Part shown: piece by piece, positions 24,333 through 32,101 of the stretch
Position numbering within the stretch: the stretch's first letter is position 1
Layout: each line of letters begins with the position of its first letter
Assembly: GCA_018266075.1 (NCBI GenBank)
Contig: JAFEBB010000053.1
Span: 1 to 52,331, forward strand
From: Deltaproteobacteria bacterium
Lineage (GTDB): Bacteria > Myxococcota > Myxococcia > Myxococcales > SZAS-1
Length of the DNA stretch: 52,331 bases
Reading direction: 5' to 3'
Notes under the pieces: generated by a model
Told to the model about the DNA's origin: nothing
What the model saw: the letters and a program-made list of their open reading frames with translations, nothing else
Databases searched by the model: none
Made by a program: the position numbers and the translations under genes

Positions 24333-25205
24333 ATGACCGGCGCGCGCTCGCTCCACCTCGTCTCGCCGCCGCCAAAGGTGCTGCCTCCCTCGCGCGAGGA
24401 CGCGCGCCGCAACCTCATCGCCCGGCTGGTGAGCGCGGCGCTGCTCTTGCCGCCCGTGGCCGTCATCGTGGCGCTGGGGAGCTGGCCGTTCGCCTTGCTG
24501 TGCGCGCTCGCCGCCGCGGGCTGCACCGCGGAGCTCCTGGCCATGCCCGACGGCCGGGTGCATCCGGTCGACGCATACCCGGTCATGCTCTCCGCGGCGC
24601 TCGCGCTGGGCCTGGCGCGTGGCGGCGGGGCTTGGCTCGCGCCCGGACTGGTGGCGGCCACGCTCGGTCTGCTGGTCGTGCACGTGGCCTCGACGCGCCC
24701 CGTGGAAGCGCGGAGGCGGAGCGCGTCGCTCGCGGCGCTGGCGTGGCTGGCGTTCGCGCTGCCCCTCGCGTTGCTGGGATCGCTGCGGCTGGAGCACGGC
24801 GGCGGGGCGGTGGCGCTCGCGCTGGGCGTGGCGTGGTGCAACGACGCGGGCGCGTTCTTCGTGGGCCGCTCGCTCGGCAAGTCCAAGCTCGCGCCGGCGC
24901 TCTCCCCTGCGAAGACCTGGGAAGGCTTCTGGGGCGGGCTCGTCGCGGGCATCGCGGGCACATTCGCTGTCCGGGCGTTGTTCCTGCCGACGATGGGCGT
25001 GCGCGAGACGCTGGTGGTCGGGCTCGGCGCCGGGCTCCTGGGACCGCTGGGCGATCTCGCGATCGCGATGTTGAAGCGCTCGTTCGGCTTGAAGGACAGC
25101 AGCCCCGTCATTCCCGGCCACGGTGGACTGCTGGACCGGCTCGCGTCGCTGCTGGCGATCGCGCCGTGGACCTGGTTGGTTCTCCAGGTCTGGCCACCGA
25201 GCTGA
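24333..25205 (+). CDS. cdsA: Phosphatidate cytidylyltransferase
   Basis: A 290-residue inner-membrane enzyme that makes CDP-diacylglycerol from CTP and phosphatidate. It has several hydrophobic helices, NDAGAFFVGRSLGKSKLAP, the SPAKTWEGFWGG motif and, near the C-terminus, the CdsA signature LKRSFGLKDSSPVIPGHGG followed by LLDRLAS. The final Asp of the family signature (DRxD) is Ala here. The rest of the signature, including KD and HGG, is intact, so activity is likely but not certain. Its TGA touches the stop of the convergent pirin gene with no spacer. Confidence 0.92.
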   Translation: MTGARSLHLVSPPPKVLPPSREDARRNLIARLVSAALLLPPVAVIVALGSWPFALLCALAAAGCTAELLAMPDGRVHPVDAYPVMLSAALALGLARGGGAWLAPGLVAATLGLLVVHVASTRPVEARRRSASLAALAWLAFALPLALLGSLRLEHGGGAVALALGVAWCNDAGAFFVGRSLGKSKLAPALSPAKTWEGFWGGLVAGIAGTFAVRALFLPTMGVRETLVVGLGAGLLGPLGDLAIAMLKRSFGLKDSSPVIPGHGGLLDRLASLLAIAPWTWLVLQVWPPS

Positions 25206-26126
25206 TCAACGAAACTTCGGCTCGCCTGGAGCCGGCACGCGCTCGTGCTCGTCGCCCGGGACGACCGGGAACTCTTGCGCTGCCCACGCATGCGCGGCGT
25301 CGACGATCTTCTCCTGCGAGCTGGAGACGAAGTTCCACCAGATGTGGCGCGGGCCGTCGAGCGGCTCGCCACCGAGGAGCAGCACGCGCGCGGGCGCGTC
25401 GGCGCTGAGCAACGGCTCAGTACCGCGCGCGAACACCGCGAGCGTGCCCACGCCGAACGTCCGACCCGCCGCGTGGATCTGGCCTTCGACAACGTACGCT
25501 GCGCGCTCCACGTGCTCCTTTGCGAGCCGGAATTTGGCGCCCGCGGAGAGCTGCGCGTCGGCGTAGAGCATGGGCGACGAGGCCTTCACGGGCGAGCGCA
25601 GCCCGCGGTACTCGCCGATGAGCAGCCGCACCGCCGCGCCGTTCTCCTCGAAGCGCGGCAGCTGCGCGCCGGGGCTGTGCTCGAACGCGGGCGCGTCGTC
25701 CTCGCGCGACTTCGGCAGCGCCACCCAGAGCTGAACGCCGCGCAGCGCGACCGTGCCCTCGCGCGGCGAGCGCTCGGAGTGCACCACGCCGCGGCCCGCG
25801 GTCATCCAGTTGATGTCGCCGGGCACGATGACCTGGTGCGAGCCGAGGCTGTCGCGGTGCTCCATGGCGCCGTCGAACAGGTAGGTCACGGTGGAGAGGC
25901 CGATGTGCGGGTGCGGCGCGATGTCCACGCGCTGGGTCGCCGGCGCCTCGTGGCCCATGTGATCGAGGAAGCACACCGGGCCCACCATCCGCCGCGCCGG
26001 CGCCGGCAACACCCGGCCCACGCTGAGCGCGCCGATCTTCCGCGGCCGCGCCTGGATCTCCACCTCCAGCTCAGCGGCGACATCGCGCTCGCTGCAGGCG
26101 GGATCGTTCGTGTCCAGCCAGCTCAT
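25206..26126 (-). CDS. Pirin family protein
   Basis: 306 residues with the double cupin fold of pirins. The N-terminal cupin has the metal-binding histidine pattern in DIAPHPHIGLSTVTYLF and the glutamate-containing MEHRDSLGSHQVIVPGDINW, then GRGVVHSE. The C-terminal cupin (FRLAKEHVERAAYVVEGQI) and a tail (RHIWWNFVSSSQEKI) complete it. Bacterial pirins act as iron-containing redox proteins, quercetinases or regulators of metabolic enzymes; the specific role here cannot be read. It is convergent with cdsA and divergent from the TMEM175-like gene. Confidence 0.93.
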   Translation of the reverse strand: MSWLDTNDPACSERDVAAELEVEIQARPRKIGALSVGRVLPAPARRMVGPVCFLDHMGHEAPATQRVDIAPHPHIGLSTVTYLFDGAMEHRDSLGSHQVIVPGDINWMTAGRGVVHSERSPREGTVALRGVQLWVALPKSREDDAPAFEHSPGAQLPRFEENGAAVRLLIGEYRGLRSPVKASSPMLYADAQLSAGAKFRLAKEHVERAAYVVEGQIHAAGRTFGVGTLAVFARGTEPLLSADAPARVLLLGGEPLDGPRHIWWNFVSSSQEKIVDAAHAWAAQEFPVVPGDEHERVPAPGEPKFR

Positions 26127-26191
26127 GTCCTGCTCCTCGCCCCGTTGCCCCCAGGATGTACACGCCGCAGATTCGCTGTCGCGATCCTTTC

Positions 26192-26821
26192 ATGGCGCTC
26201 CACTACAACCAGATCGCCGCGGGCAGCACCGACCGCCTCGCAGGCCTGAGCGACGGCCTCTTTGGCGTGGCCATGACGCTGCTGGTGCTCGATCTTCATC
26301 TCCCCCAGGTCGGCACGGTCCACGACGAGCACGCGCTCATCCAGCATCTGGGCGAGCTCGCGCCGCGCGCGCTCATCTATCTGATGAGCTTTCTGACCCT
26401 GGGCATCTTCTGGGTCGGCCAGCAGACGCAGATCAACCAGCTCGACCACGCCGATCGAAACCTCACCTGGATCCACCTGCTCTTCCTCTTCGCGGTCACG
26501 CTGGTGCCGTTCTCCACCAAGCTGCTGGCGTCGTTTCCGCTCTACCGGACGTCGGTGGTCGTCTACTGGCTGAACATCGCGTTGCTGGGCCTCTTCGTGC
26601 TCTGGAGCTGGCTGTACGCGGTCATCGACAAGTGCCTCAAGCCGGACGTCAAGCCCGAGACCTCGCGCGCAATCTGCCGGCGCCTCATCCACGCGCAGCT
26701 CTGGTACGCGGGCGGGGCGGCGCTGTGCATCGTGGACACGCGCCTGAGCATCGTGATGCTGGTGCTGGTGCAGCTCAACTTTGCGGTTCGGCCGCTGCTG
26801 CGGCGCGTGCGGCACGTGTGA
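26192..26821 (+). CDS. TMEM175 family potassium-channel-like protein (DUF1211)
   Basis: 209 residues with about five to six membrane helices. The family motif is clear near the N-terminus: STDRLAGLSDGLFGVAMTLL followed by VLDLHLP, matching the RxxxFSDGVFAIxxTLLVL pattern. Bacterial TMEM175 proteins form tetrameric K+-permeable channels in the inner membrane. I chose the ATG at 26192; an upstream ATG at 26156 would add 12 residues and neither has a strong ribosome site. No operon partner is evident. Confidence 0.88.
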   Translation: MALHYNQIAAGSTDRLAGLSDGLFGVAMTLLVLDLHLPQVGTVHDEHALIQHLGELAPRALIYLMSFLTLGIFWVGQQTQINQLDHADRNLTWIHLLFLFAVTLVPFSTKLLASFPLYRTSVVVYWLNIALLGLFVLWSWLYAVIDKCLKPDVKPETSRAICRRLIHAQLWYAGGAALCIVDTRLSIVMLVLVQLNFAVRPLLRRVRHV

Positions 26822-26839
26822 GCGACGGCCCGCCCGTTC

Positions 26840-26994
26840 GATTCCTGCCGGTCGCCGGCGTTGGCGCATCAGCGGGTACGGCCCCGGACCAGGGCGGGCT
26901 GGGCGTGGGGCTCGACGTGGCGCGCGCGAGGTGGTGGCGCAGCACGGCCACGTTTTTGGTGGAGCTGCCCATCGAGGGGCCACCCGTCGAGTGA
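26840..26994 (+). pseudogene. Remnant of a histidine kinase ATPase C-terminus
   Basis: Downstream of the channel gene, in one frame, lies DQGGLGVGLDVAR and, after a break, TFLVELPIEG. These match the G2 box and the end of a HATPase_c domain (GLGLGLxIxR ... GxTFxVxLP). After DVAR, the next expected residues (EVVAQHG) are found only in another frame, and the segment between QHG and TFLVELP is missing. So there is a two-base shift plus a deletion of about 15-20 codons. There is no intact upstream kinase gene. This looks like a decayed kinase tail. Confidence 0.5.
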
Positions 26995-27037
26995 CGCTTG
27001 CGAGGCAGGCCGCGCTGGGAGAGCATTTTCGGGCGCC

Positions 27038-27991
27038 ATGACGGAACCCTGTCCCACCTGCGGAACGCGGCTCATCAACAACCGCTGCCCGCGGTGTATC
27101 CCGCTCGTGCGCGCCGAGGACGAGCCCGAGGCCGAGCCGTCCCAGGCCGATCAAACCGTCCGCAACCTGCCGCGCATGGCGGCGCCCACCACCGATGCGG
27201 ACGCCGACGCTGCAACGGGTCGCCCGCCATCCCAGCGCAGCTCCGCGGGCATGCGCGAGCTCAGCGATCCGGGCAAGCGCCAGCGCAGCTCCGCGGGCAT
27301 GAAGGAGCTTCCCGATCCGGGCAGGCGCCGCGCCCCGGGCGAGCGCAGCTCCGCGGGCATGCGCGAGCTCAGCGATCCCGGCAAGCCGCGCAAGAAGGCC
27401 TGGTCGCGCGGCGAGGACGACGAAGGCGCCAAGGGCGGCGAGAAGGTCGACAAGAACCGCCGCGACGGCTGGTACGAGCTCGCAGAGAACGAGAAGAAGG
27501 CGGACGTGGCCAAGGCGCCCACCCGCGACGACGGCACGCCGCTCCCACCCAGACCGCTTGGACCCGCAAGCCGCGTGGACTACGCGCTGGTGGTGCTGCT
27601 GGTGGGCTTCGGCAACATCGCGCTCTTCGCGCTGGGTGCGCCGCCGGGGCCGAGCGCCATCGCCGCGTGCATGGCGCCGCTGGCCGTGGGCTTCGTGTCG
27701 CTGGTGTGGATGCGCGGCGGACGCTTGCTGCTCTTCGCCGTGGCGCTCCTGCAGATCGCGGCGGCAGGCACCCGGCTCATGCAAGCGCAGGGCATGGCCT
27801 CGTTCAGCGTCGCGGCGGCGGAGATCATCTGTGCAGCCGCGATCATCGGTGTCGCGACGGCGGGCTCGCGGGGCCTCTTGCGCGCGGCGCTGGCGATGGC
27901 CGCGCTGGCGAGCGGCGCCAAGGTGACGGTGGTGCACCGGCACATTCCGCCGGCCAACGCGACCGCCGAGGCTGCGCAGCCGCGGCCGTAG
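27038..27991 (+). CDS. Zinc-ribbon protein with repeated RSSAGMRELSDPGK motif and membrane C-terminus
   Basis: 317 residues. The N-terminus is a compact zinc ribbon (CPTCGTRLINNRCPRC). Residues about 66-116 contain three copies of RSSAGMRELSDPGK separated by short basic spacers. A charged region follows, then about four hydrophobic helices (YALVVLLVGFGNIALFAL, MAPLAVGFVSLVWM, and two more). The layout suggests a membrane-anchored cytosolic adaptor. I do not recognise a characterised family. Start chosen at 27038 because the zinc ribbon begins there. Its TAG touches the stop of the small convergent gene. Confidence 0.8.
   Translation: MTEPCPTCGTRLINNRCPRCIPLVRAEDEPEAEPSQADQTVRNLPRMAAPTTDADADAATGRPPSQRSSAGMRELSDPGKRQRSSAGMKELPDPGRRRAPGERSSAGMRELSDPGKPRKKAWSRGEDDEGAKGGEKVDKNRRDGWYELAENEKKADVAKAPTRDDGTPLPPRPLGPASRVDYALVVLLVGFGNIALFALGAPPGPSAIAACMAPLAVGFVSLVWMRGGRLLLFAVALLQIAAAGTRLMQAQGMASFSVAAAEIICAAAIIGVATAGSRGLLRAALAMAALASGAKVTVVHRHIPPANATAEAAQPRP
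27233..27385 (+). repeat. Three 45-base in-frame repeats
   Basis: Copies lie at 27233-27277, 27281-27325 and 27341-27385. The first 20 or so bases of each are nearly identical and copies 1 and 3 differ at only two positions. They encode (Q/E)RSSAGM(R/K)EL(S/P)DPG(K/R). Spacers are 3 and 15 bases, so the units are kept in frame. Confidence 0.9.
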
Positions 27992-28120
27992 TCAGTCCTC
28001 GCCCTCGGGCGCGACGATCAGATCCTCGTCGATCTCCGACCAGGGAACGCCGTCGCCCTCGTGGTCCTCCGGCGCCGCGACGGTGTGGCGCGCGGCCGTG
28101 TCGCGACGGACCTGGTCCAT
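27992..28120 (-). CDS. Small acidic hypothetical protein
   Basis: 42 residues, MDQVRRDTAARHTVAAPEDH then EGDGVPWSEIDEDLIVAPEGED. The protein is strongly acidic with one Trp. Its stop codon abuts the stop of the convergent zinc-ribbon gene exactly, as two other convergent pairs do in this region. There is no good ribosome site, and no family is recognised. It may be real, or may be a chance frame in high-GC DNA. Confidence 0.45.
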   Translation of the reverse strand: MDQVRRDTAARHTVAAPEDHEGDGVPWSEIDEDLIVAPEGED

Positions 28121-28240
28121 GCTCGCAGCCGACGCGGGCGCCCGAAGCTCCCGCGCCGCGCGCCGCGCCCCCGCACCCGCGCTGAACGCAGGCTAGCAGT
28201 CCTCGCGCGAGCGGGACGATCTTCGCGCCTCGACCTAAGC

Positions 28241-28450
28241 TTAGAAGTCCTCTTCGTCGGCGATGAGGGCGCGGAGCGGCGCCGGCAAGAGCACCCACAT
28301 CGCGAGCCGCTGCGTGGCCTTGCTGAACGCTGCCTCGGCGCGCGTGCGCTCCGAGGCCGACGCCTGCTCGAGCTCGCGCAAGGCCGTGGCGACGTCGCGC
28401 TCCGCCCAGGCCACGTGCCGCGCGTGCGCGTCGTTCACGAAGTTCGCCAT
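28241..28450 (-). CDS. Small hypothetical protein
   Basis: 69 residues starting MANFVNDAHARHVAWAERDV, with a strong GGGGAGG ribosome site at the correct distance upstream, which is why this start is preferred. The sequence is mostly helical and charged (ALRELEQASASERTRAEAAF), then a hydrophobic patch (LAMWVLLPAPLRALI) and an acidic end (ADEEDF). No known family is recognised. It is divergent from the GH15 gene. Confidence 0.65.
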   Translation of the reverse strand: MANFVNDAHARHVAWAERDVATALRELEQASASERTRAEAAFSKATQRLAMWVLLPAPLRALIADEEDF

Positions 28451-28670
28451 TGCGGGCCTCCCCGGGACCGTCCGCAAGCAGTCCAGATCGCGCGGCGCGG
28501 CCGCAACCCGACCGAACGCCCGCTTTCGCCTGGCAAACAGCGCCCTGCCCGCTCGGTCGGGTGTTGGACGCCCGGCGCCTTGCGCGCGAGGCCGCGGAGA
28601 CTGCGAGCGCGCCTTGCCGGTGCGACCGTCGATTCCGAGATTCGGCCCGAGGCCCACACGAGGAGAGCGC

Positions 28671-30494
28671 ATGGCGTCGCGAATCGAGGACTACGGAATC
28701 ATCGGCAACCTCCGCACGGCGGCGCTCATCTCACGCTCCGGTTCCGTGGACTGGATGTGCGCGCCGCACTTCGACTCCGACGCCTGCTTCAGCTCGCTCA
28801 TCGGCTACGACGAGCACGGCTGCTACGCCATCCGCCCCACCGTGCCCACCCGCGAGGTGCGCCAGCAGTACCAGGGCGACACCCTGGTACTCAGCACCGA
28901 GTACGAGTGCGATGTCGGCGCGGTGCGGGTCACCGACTTCATGCCCATCAACGACGCGCGGTGCGATCTCATCCGCCGCGTCGAGGGCATGCGCGGCGAG
29001 GTCCCGCTGGAGCTGGTGGTCAACCCCCAGTTCGGCTACGGCGCCAATCAGCCCTGGGTGCGCGGCGACGCGCACACCACCACCTTCGTCACCGGCCCGG
29101 ACGCCATCCGGTTCCACAGCACCGTCGACACCCGGCCCGGCGAGAAGCACCTGCGCGCCTACTTCAGCGTGCGCGCCGGCGAGAAGGTGGACTTCCAGCT
29201 GACCTGGCATGACTCGTACAAGCCCGCGCCGCCGCTGCTCGACGTGGACGCAGAGCTCGAGGGCACGCTGCGGTACTGGCAAGAGTGGGCGAACCGGTGC
29301 CAGTACAAGGGCCGCTACCGCGACGCGGTGCTGCGCTCCCTGCTCACCCTGAAGTCGCTGACCTACGCGCCCACCGGCGCCGTCATCGCCGCGCCCACCG
29401 CCTCGCTGCCCGAGGAGATCGGCGGCGTGCGCAACTGGGACTACCGGTTCTGCTGGCTGCGCGACACCACCCTCACCCTGCACGCGCTCATCTTCGGCGG
29501 CTACGTCGACGAGGCCACGGCCTTCCGCGACTGGCTCTTGCGCACCGTCGCGGGCGCCCCCGAGGAAGTGCAGATCATGTACAGCATCCATGGCGGGCGG
29601 CGGCTCACCGAGTACGAGCTCCCCTGGCTGCCGGGCTATGAAGGCTCCAAGCCCGTGCGCGTGGGCAACGCCGCCTCGGAGCAGTTCCAGCTCGACATCT
29701 TCGGGGAGACGGTGAGCGCGCTGCTGCACGCGCGGCGGAGCGGCATGGGCGAAGGCATCGGCGCGTGGACGCCCGGCCTGCGGTTGGTGCGTCACCTGGA
29801 GCGCGTGTGGCAGTACCCGGATGAGGGCATCTGGGAGGTCCGCGGCGGACAGAAGCACTTCACCTACTCCAAGGTGATGGCCTGGGTGGCGGTGAACGCG
29901 TTCATCGGGCTGGTGGAGGAGTTCCACGCCGGCGGCGCCGACGGCCGCGAGCTCCTTCCGCGCATGCGCGCCCTGCGCGAGCGCATCCACGAGGAGGTGT
30001 GCGAGCGCGGCTTCAACCCGCACGTGCAGGCCTTCACGCAGTACTACGGGAGCGAGACCCTCGACGCGAGCGTGCTGCTCATCCCCCAGGTCGGCTTCTT
30101 GCCCGCCTCGGACCCGCGCGTGAAGAGCACGGTGGCCGCCATCGAGAAGAAGCTGCTCCGCGACGGCTTCGTGCTGCGCTACGAGACCGCGAATGGCGTC
30201 GACGGCCTCGCCGGCAGCGAGGGCGCGTTCCTGGCCTGCAGCTTCTGGCTCGGCGACAACTATGCCCTCGCCGGACGCATGGACGAGGCGGAGGCGATGT
30301 TCGACCGGCTGCTCGGGCTGCGCAACCACCTGGGCCTCTTGGCCGAGGAGTACGAGCCGCGGCTGCAGCGGCAGATCGGCAACTTCCCCCAGGGCTTCTC
30401 TCACCTGGCGCTCATCAACTCGGCGATGGTGCTGGACAGCCCGGACCGGGCAACGCTCCGGTCGCCGGAAGGTGAGCCGGCCGTCATCCACTGA
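28671..30494 (+). CDS. Glycoside hydrolase family 15 protein (glucoamylase/trehalase-like)
   Basis: 607 residues, ATG behind CGAGGAGAG. The N-terminal domain begins with the family hallmark RIEDYGIIGNLRTAALIS and SVDWMCAPHFDSDACF. The catalytic (alpha/alpha)6 domain has RNWDYRFCWLRDTTLTLHAL, MYSIHGGRRLTEYELPWLPG, and the C-terminal acid EEYEPRLQRQIGNFPQGFSH. Members act as glucoamylases or trehalases that release glucose from storage or compatible sugars. There is no signal peptide, so it is likely cytoplasmic. It stands alone. Confidence 0.93.
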   Translation: MASRIEDYGIIGNLRTAALISRSGSVDWMCAPHFDSDACFSSLIGYDEHGCYAIRPTVPTREVRQQYQGDTLVLSTEYECDVGAVRVTDFMPINDARCDLIRRVEGMRGEVPLELVVNPQFGYGANQPWVRGDAHTTTFVTGPDAIRFHSTVDTRPGEKHLRAYFSVRAGEKVDFQLTWHDSYKPAPPLLDVDAELEGTLRYWQEWANRCQYKGRYRDAVLRSLLTLKSLTYAPTGAVIAAPTASLPEEIGGVRNWDYRFCWLRDTTLTLHALIFGGYVDEATAFRDWLLRTVAGAPEEVQIMYSIHGGRRLTEYELPWLPGYEGSKPVRVGNAASEQFQLDIFGETVSALLHARRSGMGEGIGAWTPGLRLVRHLERVWQYPDEGIWEVRGGQKHFTYSKVMAWVAVNAFIGLVEEFHAGGADGRELLPRMRALRERIHEEVCERGFNPHVQAFTQYYGSETLDASVLLIPQVGFLPASDPRVKSTVAAIEKKLLRDGFVLRYETANGVDGLAGSEGAFLACSFWLGDNYALAGRMDEAEAMFDRLLGLRNHLGLLAEEYEPRLQRQIGNFPQGFSHLALINSAMVLDSPDRATLRSPEGEPAVIH

Positions 30495-30602
30495 CGGCTC
30501 CAAGTTCCTGACATGCGCAGCTGCAGGTTCTTGCTGCGAGCGACTTCGACCCCCGCGCGGAGCACGCGAGGGCCGAAGATCTTTCGGTGTACGAAGGTGG
30601 AC

Positions 30603-31346
30603 ATGCTCGCCCCGCTCCTCGTGGCCATGCTCGCCGCTGCGCCTGCCTCGCCGACCGACGGGACGGTGCTCGCGCCCAGCCTTCCCGCCTTCGGCGCCGA
30701 CGCGGCCGCCGTGCTCGCCTGGCCGCTTCAGCTCCAGGCGCCGCAGTGGGTGGCGCTCGGCGCCGCCGCTGCGGGCACGGGGCTGCTCCTGCGTTACGAC
30801 GTGCAGCTCTACGCCGCGCTCCACCGCGACGTGCGCTGGACCTTTCGCGGCAACAACGTCTTCAACGCCACGCTCTACCTGGGCGACGGGCTGGTGGACC
30901 TCGGCGTGGTGAGCGCGTTCGCGGTGGGCGACGCGCGCTCGCGACGCGTGGCTCTCGAGGGCGTGGAGGCGCTCGCCGCGGTGGCGTTGACCAGCACCAC
31001 GGCCAAGCACCTGTTCCGCGTGGACCGTCCCGAGACCGATCCCTGGCACAAGCACTACTTCAAGGGCCTCGGCGAGGACGCGTTTCCCTCGGGGCACACC
31101 ATGAGCGCCTTCGCCACGGCGACGGTGGTGAGCCTGGAGTACCCGGCCGCGGCGCCGCTCGCCTACCCCGCGGCCACGCTGGTGGGGCTCTCGGTGATCG
31201 AGCGCGGCTGGCACTGGCCGAGCGACGTCCTCGCGGGCGCGGCGCTGGGCTCGTGCATCGGCTACGCCGCGCGCGCCGTGAACCGCACGCGCTGGGTCAT
31301 CGGCCCGGGGCCGGGCGCCGGGCTGGCCGCCGAGACACGGTTCTGA
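30603..31346 (+). CDS. PAP2 superfamily phosphatase
   Basis: 247 residues with an N-terminal export signal (MLAPLLVAMLAAAPASP) and several membrane segments. The three PAP2 motifs are present: KHLFRVDRP (KxxxxxxRP), FPSGHTMSAF (PSGH), and SVIERGWHWPSDVLAGAALG (SRxxxxxHxxxD form). The enzyme would dephosphorylate lipid phosphates such as undecaprenyl diphosphate or phosphatidate at the periplasmic face. The final 50 bases overlap the convergent DUF488 gene. Confidence 0.92.
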   Translation: MLAPLLVAMLAAAPASPTDGTVLAPSLPAFGADAAAVLAWPLQLQAPQWVALGAAAAGTGLLLRYDVQLYAALHRDVRWTFRGNNVFNATLYLGDGLVDLGVVSAFAVGDARSRRVALEGVEALAAVALTSTTAKHLFRVDRPETDPWHKHYFKGLGEDAFPSGHTMSAFATATVVSLEYPAAAPLAYPAATLVGLSVIERGWHWPSDVLAGAALGSCIGYAARAVNRTRWVIGPGPGAGLAAETRF

Positions 31347-31707
31347 CGCTGCGCCGCGCCGCCCCATGGCGCAGCAGGAAGCCGCGCAGCACCTGGGCGC
31401 TGGAGTGCTCGGCGTCGCGCGCGCTGAAGAGCAGCGTCACCGACTTGCTCCGCGCCGCCTCCACCAGCGGCTTCCAGGTCTCGGGCCGCTTCGCGAGCTC
31501 GGTCTGGTAGCGCTCCTTGAACTCGGGCCACTTCTCCACGTCGTGCCCGTACCAGGTGCGCAGGGCGCCGGTGGGCGCGACCTCGCGGTTCCAGGCGTCG
31601 AGGTGGGCGTCGTCCTTGGTCATGCCCCGCGGCCAGAGGCGCTCCACCAACACGCGGCGACCATCGGCGCGGCTCACCGGCTCGTACACCCGCTTGATGC
31701 GCAGCAT
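31297..31707 (-). CDS. DUF488 family protein
   Basis: 136 residues with the family sequence IKRVYEPVSRADGRRVLVER, LWPRGMTKDDAHLDAWNREV, APTGALRTWYGHDVEKWPEF and VTLLFSARDAEHSSAQVL. These small proteins have no established reaction. The last 17 codons lie antisense to the end of the PAP2 gene, and this tail (ARRSVRTVSRRPARRPAPGR) is basic and unlike the family end, so the stop was probably lost from its original place. Confidence 0.9.
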   Translation of the reverse strand: MLRIKRVYEPVSRADGRRVLVERLWPRGMTKDDAHLDAWNREVAPTGALRTWYGHDVEKWPEFKERYQTELAKRPETWKPLVEAARSKSVTLLFSARDAEHSSAQVLRGFLLRHGAARRSVRTVSRRPARRPAPGR

Positions 31708-31722
31708 GGGCTCCTCCGGATT

Positions 31723-31971
31723 TCAGCGGCGGGAGCTCGCCGTCGCCGACGCGCGCTCGCTCTCCAGCCGAGCCAGCCGCGCCTCCACGGACTCGCGGGG
31801 ATCGACCTGGCCCTCGAGGTCTCCCTCCCGCGGCACGCGCGAGGGCGCCTCGGGGTCGATGGTGCCCGAGAGCCGGCGGCTCACCTGGTCGAGCCCGTCG
31901 GCGGCCTGGGGGATGGGCTCGCTCTCCAGCTCGTGCGGCCCGGCGTTGGTCGAATCGTCACGCGGCTCCAT
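31723..31971 (-). CDS. Small hypothetical protein
   Basis: 82 residues starting MEPRDDSTNAGPHELESEPI. It is acidic and predicted disordered, then has a helical C-terminus (ESVEARLARLESERASATAS). It lies 15 bases upstream of the DUF488 gene on the same strand, so the two may be co-transcribed. The ribosome site is weak. No known family. Confidence 0.5.
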   Translation of the reverse strand: MEPRDDSTNAGPHELESEPIPQAADGLDQVSRRLSGTIDPEAPSRVPREGDLEGQVDPRESVEARLARLESERASATASSRR

Positions 31972-32101
31972 GACCGCAAGGTAGGAACGCGAATGGGGGC
32001 CGCCGCGCGCGCGCCGACGTGCACGCGCTCGGATGCTCGCGCGCATCCCCCGCGCATCGGCCGCCGCGCCTTACTTTGAGACGAAGGCGCGGGGCCCTGG
32101 C

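Noticed and set aside
28731-31367. Very long leftward open frame opposite GH15 and PAP2 genes
   Set aside because: Antisense of two well-recognised enzymes; composition typical of shadow frames.
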